From an uncultured Oscillospiraceae bacterium (GTDB lineage: Bacteria; Bacillota; Clostridia; Oscillospirales; Oscillospiraceae), in assembly GCA_947627715.1 (NCBI GenBank), contig CANQXK010000001.1, positions 124,001 through 188,000 on the forward strand: DNA of 64,000 nucleotides. The letters are read 5' to 3'. The translations under genes were made by a program, and so were the position numbers. Under the pieces are notes generated by a model that worked only from the letters and a program-made list of their open reading frames with translations, was not told the DNA's origin and ran no database searches. Below, piece by piece: positions 7,846 through 19,034 of this stretch; positions within the stretch are counted from its first letter, which is position 1; every line of letters begins with the position of its first letter.

Positions 7846-8278
7846 TGAGTGGGCCTGTAAGCCGGGTTCTGTCGTGGACAGCCATTAATCTAAGCCGCCG
7901 GTTGCCCGGCGGTTCAAGCCGTTTGGGGGACGGACGGGCCGCCCATATGTCCCCGTAGTTGCTCCGGATAGAGTTTACAGCGGCCGCGTGTCTCCACGCG
8001 CCGGGTGGGCTCTTACCCCACCTTTCCACCATCTCCTCGCTGAAACCGCTTTACCTCGGGCTCCTTTGCGGTCGCCCTCGGGTGCGGGTTTCGCTCGTCG
8101 ATTCCCCACACGAGCCGCTGAAGCGGCTCGCGCGGGGGTCCCGAGAGTGCGAGGCAGTCTATTTCTGTTGCACTTGTCCGAGGGTCGCCCCTGGCGGGTG
8201 TTACCCGTTATCCTTGCCCTGTGGAGCCCGGACTTTCCTCACGCGCTTACGCGCCCGCGGCTGTCCGGCCCGCTCACC
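7846..8278 (-). ncRNA. rnpB: RNase P RNA, bacterial class A
   Basis: Catalytic RNA that removes 5' leaders from pre-tRNAs. On the minus strand the RNA starts near 8278 with the GAGCGGGCCGGACAGCCG helix. It contains the universal GAGGAAAGTCCGGGCT segment (rev-comp around 8223-8242), the ACAGAAAUA region, and ends with CAGAACCCGGCTTACAGGCC close to 7850, the conserved P4/J-region pairing partner. About 433 nt, with extra helices, is long for the A type. Ends are estimated to a few bases. It is read toward yebC and ends at the shared hairpin. Confidence 0.95.
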
Positions 8279-8309
8279 ACTGGTATGGTAGTACATTTTT
8301 GCCCGGTTG

Positions 8310-8783
8310 TCAAGGAAAATCGGCGCTCTCCGCCATGTCCGTGGGCTGGAGGTGGAGAATATAATAGGTGAGGTCGTCATACGTTTCTATATAGAAGCCG
8401 TCCTTCAAAAAAGCGTCCGGGACGCCCATGGCGTGGACGCGAAAGTCCACGATGGTCCCCTGACGGTCGATGGCGGCGAAGACGTACCAGCCGTTGTCGG
8501 GCGCGATGTCGTTTGCCAGAATGGCCGCCACGGCCAGGGACTTGATCGTGCGCAGGTTGGCCATGTCCTTCACCTTTCGCGCCCGGTCCAGGGCGTGGGT
8601 GTAGAGAGGGAGGGCGACGCTCACGAGGATGGACAGGATCGCCACGGTGATGAGAAGCTCCGCCAGGGTGAAGCCGCGCGGACGCGGCGGCGTCCGCCGC
8701 GCTCTTTTTTTTATGGGGGTTTGCAAATTGAGCGCGGATGGTGTATAATAAAAATTAACTATAGCGTATGAGGAGTTTGTCAT
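8310..8783 (-). CDS. Prepilin/pseudopilin-like protein (type IV N-methylation motif)
   Basis: The protein has a basic leader and RG|FTLAELLITVAILSILVSVALP, a prepilin peptidase site followed by the hydrophobic assembly helix, then a short C-terminal domain of about 100 residues. After cleavage it would be an inner-membrane pseudopilin or pilin subunit. The start is uncertain: the ATG at 8783 overlaps the murD start on the other strand and has only a weak ribosome site, while a TTG at 8726 would give a shorter, more usual leader. No secretion ATPase, platform protein or prepilin peptidase lies nearby, so its assembly partners are unknown. It sits between rnpB and murD. Confidence 0.7.
   Translation of the reverse strand: MTNSSYAIVNFYYTPSALNLQTPIKKRARRTPPRPRGFTLAELLITVAILSILVSVALPLYTHALDRARKVKDMANLRTIKSLAVAAILANDIAPDNGWYVFAAIDRQGTIVDFRVHAMGVPDAFLKDGFYIETYDDLTYYILHLQPTDMAESADFP
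8721..8749 (+). promoter_or_regulatory. Sigma-A promoter of murD
   Basis: TTGCAA (8721-8726), 17-base spacer, TATAAT (8744-8749); start site near 8756, about 26 bases before the murD ATG. It lies inside the leader-coding part of the opposite prepilin gene. Confidence 0.85.
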
Positions 8784-10152
8784 GACACTTTCTCAGTATA
8801 TTGATTCCCTCAAGGGCAAGCGCGTCACCGTACTTGGACTGGGCGTCAGCAACACGCCGCTGGTGAAGCTCCTGCTGGACGCGAACATCGCGCTCACGGT
8901 CCGGGACGCGGCGTCCCCGGAGAAGCTTGGCGACAGGATCACCGAGCTTCTTCAACGCGGCTGCCGGGTGGTCACAGGGGAGGACTATCTCAAGGATATT
9001 GACGCGGACGTCATCTTCCGCTCTCCCGGCATCATGCCCCACGAACCCGGTATCGCCCAGGCCGTGGCCAACGGCGCGGTGCTCACCAGCGAGATGGAGG
9101 CTTTTTTTGAGGTCTGCCCCTGTGAAATCATCGCTGTCACCGGCTCTGACGGAAAGACCACCTCCACCACCGTGATCGCCGAGATCCTCAAGGCCGCCGG
9201 CAGGACCGTCCACGTGGGCGGGAACATCGGCACGCCGCTCCTTGACAAGGCCGACGCCATGTCCCCGGAGGACGTGGCGGTGCTGGAGCTTTCGTCCTTC
9301 CAACTCATGACTATGCGCACGTCTCCGTCAAGGTGCCTGGTCACCAACGTGGCGCCCAATCACCTTGACAAGCACAGGGATATGGACGAGTATGTAAACG
9401 CCAAGCGCAATATCTTTCAAAACCTGCCGCACCCGCGCGTTGTCGCGCTGAACGCGGACAACGAGATCACGCGCTCCTTTGCAAGGACAGCAGGGGACGG
9501 CGTGCGGTTTTTCTCCACCAGGGACATTGTGGAGAACGGCGCATATCTTGACGGCGGGACGCTGTACGTCTCTAAGGACGGCCATTCGGAGGCGGTGCTT
9601 CCGGCGGAGAAAATCTTTATTCCGGGCCTGCACAACGTGGAAAACTACCTGGGGGCGTTCGCCCTTCTCAACGGCCAGGTCTCTCTTGAGGCTATGGCAC
9701 GCACCGCCCAGACCTTCCGGGGCGTGGAACACCGCATCGAGCTTGTCCGCGAAGTGCGGGGCGTGAAATATTATAACGACTCCATCGCCTCCTCGCCCTC
9801 CAGGACGCGGGCGGGCCTTCGGTCCTTCAAGGACAAGGTCATTCTGATCGCCGGGGGCAAGGACAAGGGCGTACCCTTTGACACCCTGGGGGAGGACATA
9901 AAGGAGCACGTGAAGGCCCTGGTGTTGACGGGGCTGACCGCAGATAAAATTGAAAAAGCGGCGCTGGACGCGGGATTTGACGGGCCGCTTATCAAAAAGG
10001 ACGACTTTGAGGAGGCCGTTCTGGCCGCCGCAGCGGAGGCGAAGGAGGGCGACGTTGTGCTCCTGTCGCCGGCCTGCACCTCCTTTGACAAATTCAAAAA
10101 TTTCGCCGAGCGCGGGAACACGTTCAAAAAAATCGTGATGGGGCTTTCATGA
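8782..10152 (+). CDS. murD: UDP-N-acetylmuramoyl-L-alanine--D-glutamate ligase
   Basis: Cytoplasmic peptidoglycan precursor ligase adding D-glutamate to UDP-MurNAc-L-Ala with ATP. The 456-residue protein has the Mur ligase three-domain layout: an N-terminal UDP-binding Rossmann fold (VTVLGLGVSNTPL), the central ATPase domain with GSDGKTTSTT (most relatives have GTNGKTT; here Ser-Asp), an NVAPNHLDKH segment, and the C-terminal domain with the conserved YYNDSIASSP sequence. GAGGAG precedes the ATG. The gene stands apart from any division/cell-wall cluster and is translationally coupled (ATGATGG) to the PLP enzyme downstream. Confidence 0.95.
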   Translation: MTLSQYIDSLKGKRVTVLGLGVSNTPLVKLLLDANIALTVRDAASPEKLGDRITELLQRGCRVVTGEDYLKDIDADVIFRSPGIMPHEPGIAQAVANGAVLTSEMEAFFEVCPCEIIAVTGSDGKTTSTTVIAEILKAAGRTVHVGGNIGTPLLDKADAMSPEDVAVLELSSFQLMTMRTSPSRCLVTNVAPNHLDKHRDMDEYVNAKRNIFQNLPHPRVVALNADNEITRSFARTAGDGVRFFSTRDIVENGAYLDGGTLYVSKDGHSEAVLPAEKIFIPGLHNVENYLGAFALLNGQVSLEAMARTAQTFRGVEHRIELVREVRGVKYYNDSIASSPSRTRAGLRSFKDKVILIAGGKDKGVPFDTLGEDIKEHVKALVLTGLTADKIEKAALDAGFDGPLIKKDDFEEAVLAAAAEAKEGDVVLLSPACTSFDKFKNFAERGNTFKKIVMGLS

Positions 10153-11384
10153 TGGAAAATATCGCTGAGCTTGGCCGGAGAGCCGAGGCCGACTGCAGGG
10201 AAATATTCGCTCAGATTGACGCTGTTTCGGAGAAAAACACCGAGAAGGTGCTGGACGCCTTTCGCAGACACCGGGTCTCTGCGCCGATGTTTGCCGGTAC
10301 GACGGGCTATGGGTACGACGACCTGGGGAGGGACACCCTGGAGCTTATCTGGGCGGACGTGTTCGGCGCGGAAGCGGCGCTTGTCCGGCAGAACTTTGTA
10401 AACGGGACCCACGCCATCGCCGCCGCGCTTTTCGCCGGATTGAAGGCGGGGGACACACTTTTGGCGGCGACCGATGCGCCCTATGACACCCTCCAGAGCG
10501 TCATAGGCATTTCGGGCCATTATCCGGGGAATATGCGCGACTACGCGATCCGATACGCCCAGGTCGATCTTCTCCCGGATGGCGGGCCGGATTTGGAACG
10601 CATCCGGGCGGCCGCCGCAGACAGGAGCGTGAAGGTGGTTGAGGTCCAACGCTCCTCCGGCTACGCCACAAGGCCGGCGCTGTCGGTCGAAACCATTGGG
10701 GAGATCTGCGACGCCGTCCATGCCGTGAACCCCTCCGCCGCCGTTGTGGTGGACAACTGCTACGGCGAGTTTACACAGGTGCTGGAGCCGTGCCAGGTGG
10801 GCGCCGACCTCATCGCCGGATCCCTCATCAAGAATCCCGGAGGCGGGCTTGCGCCCACGGGCGGGTATGTGGCCGGAAGGCGGGACCTGGTGGAGGCCGC
10901 GGCCATGCGCCTGACGGTGCCGGGCATCGGCGGAGAGTGCGGGTGTTCCCCGTATGGCTCAAGGCTCTTTTATCAGGGGCTTTTCACCGCGCCCCACGTC
11001 ACGGCCCAGGCCCTGAAAACGGCGGTGTTTGCCGCGCGGATGACCGAGCTTATGGGGTATCGCGCAAGGCCGGCCTATGACGCGCCGAGAAGCGACATTA
11101 TCGAGTCCATTGATTTTGGAAGCCCGGAGCTTCTTGTGAAATTCTGCAAGGGCATCCAGTTTGCCTCCCCGGTGGACTCCTATGTGACGCCAGAGCCGTG
11201 GGATATGCCGGGGTATGAGGACAAGGTCATCATGGCCGCCGGAACCTTTGTGCAGGGCGCTTCCATTGAGCTTTCCTGCGACGGGCCGATGCGGGAACCC
11301 TACACGGCGTATATGCAGGGGGGCCTCACCTATGAAGCCGGGAAGCTGGGCGTGATGAGCGCCCTGGCAAGCCTCCTTGCGTGA
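10149..11384 (+). CDS. Methionine gamma-lyase family PLP enzyme (aluminium-resistance protein family)
   Basis: A 411-residue fold-type I PLP-dependent protein. It matches the family often annotated as cystathionine beta-lyase-like proteins involved in aluminium resistance (YnbB of Bacillus). Recognisable segments are an APMFAGTTGYGYDDLGRDTLE block, VRQNFVNGTHAI, VVVDNCYGEF (Asp binding the PLP ring) and GSLIKNPGGGLAPTGGY (Schiff-base Lys). The physiological substrate of this family is not established; C-S lyase chemistry is inferred from homology. It overlaps the murD stop, with two possible ATG starts at 10149 and 10152, and probably shares the murD promoter. Confidence 0.88.
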   Translation: MMENIAELGRRAEADCREIFAQIDAVSEKNTEKVLDAFRRHRVSAPMFAGTTGYGYDDLGRDTLELIWADVFGAEAALVRQNFVNGTHAIAAALFAGLKAGDTLLAATDAPYDTLQSVIGISGHYPGNMRDYAIRYAQVDLLPDGGPDLERIRAAAADRSVKVVEVQRSSGYATRPALSVETIGEICDAVHAVNPSAAVVVDNCYGEFTQVLEPCQVGADLIAGSLIKNPGGGLAPTGGYVAGRRDLVEAAAMRLTVPGIGGECGCSPYGSRLFYQGLFTAPHVTAQALKTAVFAARMTELMGYRARPAYDAPRSDIIESIDFGSPELLVKFCKGIQFASPVDSYVTPEPWDMPGYEDKVIMAAGTFVQGASIELSCDGPMREPYTAYMQGGLTYEAGKLGVMSALASLLA

Positions 11385-11437
11385 GTTTTTGGTAAAAACC
11401 CGGCTCTGCCCGCATATACTCCACCGGGGGTGGGGGA

Positions 11438-14072
<2,635 letters not shown>

Positions 14073-14110
14073 TGATCCGGCGCTTTTGCAACACTTTCAG
14101 AGGTACTACA

Positions 14111-16432
14111 ATGAACAAACGCATTTTTTCACTCCTTCTCGCAGTCGTTATCACCGCAGCCGCGCTCCCGCCCGCTCTGGCGCTGGGAGACGGCCTGGGC
14201 GAACCCCTTTACGAAAACACAAGGGAGCTGATGGACGGCTTTTATTACACGAATACGATCTATCATAACGCCTCCGGCAAGAGGGTGGAGACGTTCACGC
14301 TGGAGACGACCCCAACAGGCCCCGTTTACCCCATCGTCATGGCGGAGGACAAAATATACGCCTCCATGGACGTGGACGAGATGGTGAAATACGCCGAGAG
14401 CACGGGGCTTAACGTCCACGCGGCCATCAACGCGGACTTTTTCTACAACTCCATGAGTATGCCCCTGGGCGGCGTCATCGAGGCGGGAAAATTTATCACC
14501 GACATGAACGGGGAGAATATGCTGGCCTTCGATAAGGACGGCGCGTTCTTCAGCCGTGCGCCCCAGGTTGAGATGACCCTTGAAAACCACGGGGGCGGGG
14601 AGTACGTGGACAGTGAGACCGGGGAGACCCGCTCCAACGCCGGGGTCACCGTCCCGGTCACCCATTATAACAAGATTCGCACGCAGACAGGCGGCGTGTT
14701 CCTGTATTCAGACGACTACCACGAAAGCTCCACCAACACGAATCTCCCCGGATGGGGCGTGATCTTCCGCGTTCTTGAGGGGAGCGTCACCGTTTCGGGG
14801 GAGGTGAGCCTTGAGGTGGAAGAGGTGATCCCGGACGGCACAGATTTCAGGCTTGACGGGGAGCACATGGTGCTGACGGCGCAAAGCTCCAGCCTCTTCC
14901 CGGAGGAATATTTGAAATTCAGCGTGGGGGATAAGGTCACTTTGAAGACCACGTGTTCCGACCGGCGGCTCACTGAGGCCCAGTGGGGCGCCGGGTGCGG
15001 GGACGCCATCGTCCTTGACGGCGAGATCACCGATAAGGACGGATGGGACCAGGCCCTTACCGGGGTCCATCCCAGAACAGTGGTCGGGATCAAGCCCGAC
15101 GGCTCGATCGTCGCCTGCGTGGTGGACGGACGGCAGAGCGCCTATTCAAACGGGGCGCTCCTGGAGGAGATCGCCGCCAATATGAGGGCGCGCGGGTGCG
15201 AGACTGCGGTGAATCTTGACGGCGGCGCTTCATCCGTGATGAGCGTCAGACTGCCGGGGCAGGAGTCCTGCGGCGTTGTCAACCGCCCCTCCGGCGGGAC
15301 CCTGCGGAAATGCTCCTCATACATACTCTTTGTCTCGGACGCCGAGGCCGGAGGCCCGCCGGACAGGCTCGCCCTGACGCAGGACGGCGCTTTCGTGCTG
15401 GCCGGCTCCGCGCTCCCCCTTATCTTCACGGCTGTGGACAGCGCGGGAGCACCCGCGGAGGTCCCGGAGGACATCGTGGTGACCGCCTCGCTGGGCGCCG
15501 TTTCCGACGGCGTCTACACGGCGGGGGAGAGGGGCGGCATGGACGTGCTGACCCTGTGGTCGCCGTCCCTGGGAATACGCGGGGAGGGCCGCGTCCACGT
15601 GCTGACGCAGGTGGATTCCATCTCCGTTCTGGACAAAAATACAGGCGAAGCGCCGGTCCTCTCGGACCTTCAGGCCGGGGACAGCATTGAACTCAACGTC
15701 GCCGCACAGCGTCTTACGCGGCCCGTGGCGGCTGATCAGGCCCTGGCGGAGTATTCCGTTACCGAGGGTCTCGGAACCGTCGCAGACGGCGTTCTGACGG
15801 TGACAGAGGGGGACGTGTACGAGGGGGTCCTGACAGCGGCCCTTGGGGGGCAGAGCGTTGAACTGCCTGTGACTAGGGAGAGGCCCCCGGTCTTCCCGGA
15901 CACCCAGGGACATTGGGCCGAGGCGGATATAAAGCTTTTGTATGATAACAACGTTGTCAGCGGGTATGACGACGGGAATTTCTACCCGGACGTCCCCATG
16001 ACCAGGGCGGAGTTTGTGACCATGCTCTGGAGGGCGGCCAGCGAGCCGGAGGCGGAGGATTTTGAATGTACGTTCAACGACATCGCCCCTGAGAGCTGGT
16101 ATTATCCCCAGATCGCGTGGGCGGAGGCCACCGGGATCTCCCACGGCTCCGGCGAGGGCGGCTTCACCCCCGACGGGTATTTGACCCGCGAGCAGGGCTT
16201 TACCATGCTCTACAGGCTCCTGGCCGCCCTGCGTATGGAGCTGCCCGCCGCCGACAGGGGGTCGCTGGACGCCTTTCTGGACGCGGGGAGCGTGTCGGAT
16301 TACGCCGCGGACGGGATCTCAAGCCTCATCCAATCGGGGCTTATCAACGGGATCGACGATATGCTTGTTCCCCAGGGGCTTTTGACCAGGGCGCAAATGG
16401 CTTCGCTCCTTGTAAGAGCACTCTTTTCATAG
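14111..16432 (+). CDS. Secreted phosphodiester glycosidase (NAGPA) protein with three SLH domains
   Basis: A 773-residue exported protein. The start at ATG 14111 (AGAGGT upstream) gives a clear signal peptide (MNKRIFSLLLAVV to ALALG); an in-frame GTG at 14072 overlaps the ligA stop and would spoil it. Residues of roughly 70-410 form a phosphodiester glycosidase/NAGPA domain, seen as AAINADFFY, HPRTVVGI and the NLDGGASSVM motif. A beta-rich linker follows, then three S-layer homology repeats (FPDTQGHWAE..., FNDIAPESWYYP..., VSDYAADGI...) that would anchor it to secondary wall polymer. Substrate unknown; the family removes sugar phosphodiester caps. A paralogue without SLH lies at 40130. Confidence 0.9.
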   Translation: MNKRIFSLLLAVVITAAALPPALALGDGLGEPLYENTRELMDGFYYTNTIYHNASGKRVETFTLETTPTGPVYPIVMAEDKIYASMDVDEMVKYAESTGLNVHAAINADFFYNSMSMPLGGVIEAGKFITDMNGENMLAFDKDGAFFSRAPQVEMTLENHGGGEYVDSETGETRSNAGVTVPVTHYNKIRTQTGGVFLYSDDYHESSTNTNLPGWGVIFRVLEGSVTVSGEVSLEVEEVIPDGTDFRLDGEHMVLTAQSSSLFPEEYLKFSVGDKVTLKTTCSDRRLTEAQWGAGCGDAIVLDGEITDKDGWDQALTGVHPRTVVGIKPDGSIVACVVDGRQSAYSNGALLEEIAANMRARGCETAVNLDGGASSVMSVRLPGQESCGVVNRPSGGTLRKCSSYILFVSDAEAGGPPDRLALTQDGAFVLAGSALPLIFTAVDSAGAPAEVPEDIVVTASLGAVSDGVYTAGERGGMDVLTLWSPSLGIRGEGRVHVLTQVDSISVLDKNTGEAPVLSDLQAGDSIELNVAAQRLTRPVAADQALAEYSVTEGLGTVADGVLTVTEGDVYEGVLTAALGGQSVELPVTRERPPVFPDTQGHWAEADIKLLYDNNVVSGYDDGNFYPDVPMTRAEFVTMLWRAASEPEAEDFECTFNDIAPESWYYPQIAWAEATGISHGSGEGGFTPDGYLTREQGFTMLYRLLAALRMELPAADRGSLDAFLDAGSVSDYAADGISSLIQSGLINGIDDMLVPQGLLTRAQMASLLVRALFS

Positions 16433-16476
16433 GCGCGGGCTTTACTTTTATATAAAAATTCAAAGGAGGAGTAGAA

Positions 16477-17751
16477 ATGGCTGTCCACGTAGTCAATGAG
16501 GCGCGCCGGTGTCTCCACTGCAAAAATCCCATGTGCCGGACGGGCTGTCCCATCAACACAAATATCCCGGAGATGATCGAGCTTTTCCGCACCGGCCATA
16601 AGAAGGAGGCCGGGGAGATGCTGTTCGAGAACAATCCTCTCTCTGTTTTCTGCTCGCTGGTCTGCAACCACGAGAACCAGTGCGAGGGCCACTGCGTGCT
16701 GGGACGCAAGGGCGCGCCGGTGCAGATCTCCAGCATCGAAAACTATATCTCCGACGCCTATCTTGACGACCCGGAGCTGAAGAGGGGACCGCGTGTGGGC
16801 CAGCGGGTGGCCATTATCGGCTCCGGCCCCGCCGGGCTTACCATCGCGGTCAAGCTGGCGCAAAAGGGCTATGACATCACGATTTTTGAGAGCAAATATA
16901 AAATCGGCGGGGTGCTTCGGTACGGGATCCCCGATTTCCGTCTACCCAAAACGGTGATCGAGCGGTATAAAAAGCAGCTCCTCCGGCTGGGCATCAAGAT
17001 CCGCCCCAACGCGGCCATCGGCCTTGCGCTCACGGTGGACGACCTCCAGCGGGACGGCTACGAGGCCATCTTCATCGGAACCGGTGTATGGAAGGCCAAC
17101 AAGCTCAACATCCCCGGCGAGAGCCTGGGGCACGTCCACTACGCCATCGACTACCTTGTTGACCCGGACGTGTTCATCATCGGGGAGACGCTGGTAGTCA
17201 TTGGCGCGGGAAACTCCGCCATGGACGTGGCGCGCACGGCGCTTCGCAAGGGGTCGCGCCATGTACACGTATTCTGCCGCGAACCCAAAGCCGCCGCCAG
17301 CGAGAGGGAGCTGGACTACGCCGTCGCCGACGGTGTGGACATGATGTACGGGATCGAGACTGTGGAGATCCGCGATGAGGGCGTTGTCTACAGGCAGAGG
17401 ACGTTTGACGAGGAGGGGAATGTGACGGCGGTGTCGGACCCCATGCTCTTCCCCTGCGACAACGTGATCGTGGCCATATCCCAGGGCGCTCAGAGCCGCA
17501 TCGTCAATACGACCACGGGCCTTCATATGAACGAGCGCGGGCTTCTTGCGACAGACGAACACGGCAGGACCACCAGGGACGGCATCTTTGCCGCAGGCGA
17601 CGTCTCCCTGGGGGCCAAGACGGTCGTTGAGGCGGCCAGGAGCGCCAAGATCGTGGCCGACGAGATGGACCGCTACCTCACCGAGCGCCGCCGCAACCGG
17701 CCTCAGCCCGTGCCCGACGATCTTCCCATTGTCAACCGGGCGGAGGATTGA
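16477..17751 (+). CDS. GltD-like NAD(P)H/FAD oxidoreductase (glutamate synthase small-subunit family)
   Basis: A 424-residue flavoprotein with an N-terminal Cys cluster (CLHCKNPMCRTGCP and later CSLVCNHENQCEGHC) for iron-sulfur centres, an FAD-binding IIGSGPAGL motif near residue 109, a KIGGVLRYGIPDFRLP segment, an NADPH site VIGAGNSAMDVA, and a C-terminal GIFAAGDVSLGAKTVVEA. This is the small-subunit fold of glutamate synthase, shared with electron-bifurcating NfnB and related proteins. No gltB or nfn partner is in the window, so the electron acceptor is not known. AAAGGAGGAG precedes the ATG. A strong hairpin follows at 17781. Confidence 0.85.
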   Translation: MAVHVVNEARRCLHCKNPMCRTGCPINTNIPEMIELFRTGHKKEAGEMLFENNPLSVFCSLVCNHENQCEGHCVLGRKGAPVQISSIENYISDAYLDDPELKRGPRVGQRVAIIGSGPAGLTIAVKLAQKGYDITIFESKYKIGGVLRYGIPDFRLPKTVIERYKKQLLRLGIKIRPNAAIGLALTVDDLQRDGYEAIFIGTGVWKANKLNIPGESLGHVHYAIDYLVDPDVFIIGETLVVIGAGNSAMDVARTALRKGSRHVHVFCREPKAAASERELDYAVADGVDMMYGIETVEIRDEGVVYRQRTFDEEGNVTAVSDPMLFPCDNVIVAISQGAQSRIVNTTTGLHMNERGLLATDEHGRTTRDGIFAAGDVSLGAKTVVEAARSAKIVADEMDRYLTERRRNRPQPVPDDLPIVNRAED

Positions 17752-17780
17752 CCCGGCACAGCGAAGCTTTTATACACAGA

Positions 17781-17811
17781 ACCGGGGGACAGCAACGCTG
17801 TCCCCCGGTTT
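17781..17811 (+). terminator. Intrinsic terminator after the GltD-like gene
   Basis: Thirteen-base perfect arms ACCGGGGGACAGC (17781-17793) and its complement (17797-17809) with a three-base loop; the following T run is short. Confidence 0.75.
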
Positions 17812-17925
17812 ATGCTGTCAGCTGGAAGAACTCTTTCTCTCCGCCTGTTGTCACGGACGCTCCCGGAAGCATAGGATGAGACGGCCGAAGAACCTTCGTC
17901 CACACTATCTATGGAGGAAACAGTT

Positions 17926-18387
17926 TTGGAAAATATGAAGCCCGAAGCGGACTCTGACTGCGGGTATAAGTGTGGGATGCTGCCCATGTGCGCGCCTCTC
18001 GCCACCTCCTGGGTGCCGCCCCAGGGGGCCAACCCGCCCATGTACGCGCCCCAGGACGTGCTTACACGCGGAACGCTCTTTCCCGGCCTTGACCTGCCGT
18101 TTATGAATATGGTCAACAAGACAAACCCTTACGCCGGCACGCCGCTGGGCGAGCTGATGGCCCTCACCTTTATGGCGAAGGAGCTTCAGCTGTACCTGGA
18201 CACCCACCCCGACGACAAGGAGGCCTTCAAGGCCCTGAAGGACACGCTGGCACTGAAGCGCGAGGGCACGGCGCGATACGTCAAGCTCTACGGCCCGCTG
18301 AGGTTGGAGGACCTGGAGAACAGCGAGACTTACAACTGGCCTGACGGCCCGTGGCCCTGGGAATATTGCGAAAGGATGGGAAAATAA
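17926..18387 (+). CDS. CotJA-CotJB fusion spore coat protein
   Basis: One reading frame joins two proteins that are separate in Bacillus. The N-terminal part is CotJA-like (LATSWVPPQ, then the RGTLFPGLDLPF motif). The C-terminal part is CotJB-like (LQLYLDTHPDDKEA, YGPL and the ending WPDGPWPWE). Both belong to the mother-cell spore coat/inner coat. The start is decided by GGAGG at 17913-17917, which sits eight bases before TTG 17926; the ATG at 17911 overlaps that ribosome site itself. The cotJC gene follows with no intergenic base. A fusion is visible in the sequence; that it acts as one coat subunit is inference. Confidence 0.85.
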   Translation: MENMKPEADSDCGYKCGMLPMCAPLATSWVPPQGANPPMYAPQDVLTRGTLFPGLDLPFMNMVNKTNPYAGTPLGELMALTFMAKELQLYLDTHPDDKEAFKALKDTLALKREGTARYVKLYGPLRLEDLENSETYNWPDGPWPWEYCERMGK

Positions 18388-18984
18388 ATGTTTTCATATA
18401 TCAAGAGCCTTGAATACCCTGTGAAGATAAGAAACACAAACCCCGCTCTCGCAAAATTCATCATCAGTCAATACGGAGGACCCGACGGGGAGCTGGCCGC
18501 GTCCCTTCGGTACCTGAGTCAACGCTACTCCATGCCCTATCCTGAACTCAAAGGGCTTTTGACGGACATCGGCGTGGAGGAGCTGGGTCACTTTGAAATG
18601 GTCGCGGCCATCGTCCACCAGCTCACCCGCGACATGACTCCCGAAGAGATCAAAAAGGCCGGGTTTGAGACCTACTTTGTGGATCACACCGCCGGTATCT
18701 ATCCCCAGTTTGCCTCCGGCACCCCCTGGACCGCCGCCACCATCGGCGTCAAGGGCGATGTGATCACCGACCTCACGGAGGACATGGGCGCGGAGCAGAA
18801 GGCCCGCACCACCTACGACAACATCCTCCGTCTGTCCGACGACCCGGATGTCAACAATGTGATCAAATTCCTGAGAGAACGCGAGGTCGTCCACTTCCAA
18901 CGCTTCGGTGAGGCGCTGGGGCGAACCCTTGACAAGCTGGATCAGAAAAACGTCTATTACATGAATCCGTCCTTTGACAAGTGA
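18388..18984 (+). CDS. cotJC: Spore coat manganese-catalase-like protein CotJC
   Basis: A 198-residue member of the manganese catalase family. Helices carrying the metal ligands are visible: GPDGELAASLRYLSQR, TDIGVEELGHFEM (Glu and His ligands) and a C-terminal EREVVHFQRFGEA (Glu, His). Length matches coat-associated CotJC rather than the longer soluble catalases. It probably detoxifies peroxide at the spore surface and directs assembly of the CotJ proteins. The ATG lies directly after the stop of the CotJA-CotJB gene, with GGATGGGAAA upstream, so both are co-translated. Confidence 0.93.
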   Translation: MFSYIKSLEYPVKIRNTNPALAKFIISQYGGPDGELAASLRYLSQRYSMPYPELKGLLTDIGVEELGHFEMVAAIVHQLTRDMTPEEIKKAGFETYFVDHTAGIYPQFASGTPWTAATIGVKGDVITDLTEDMGAEQKARTTYDNILRLSDDPDVNNVIKFLREREVVHFQRFGEALGRTLDKLDQKNVYYMNPSFDK

Positions 18985-19003
18985 CGGACGGATCATAAGA
19001 AAC

Positions 19004-19034
19004 GCGGCGTGGGGTCTCCACGCCGCATCTTTAT
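19004..19034. terminator. Bidirectional terminator between cotJC and the antiporter operon
   Basis: GCGGCGTGG (19004-19012) pairs with CCACGCCGC (19018-19026) and is followed by ATCTTTATTTT. It separates the plus-strand cotJ operon from the convergent minus-strand antiporter operon ending at 19031. Confidence 0.82.
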
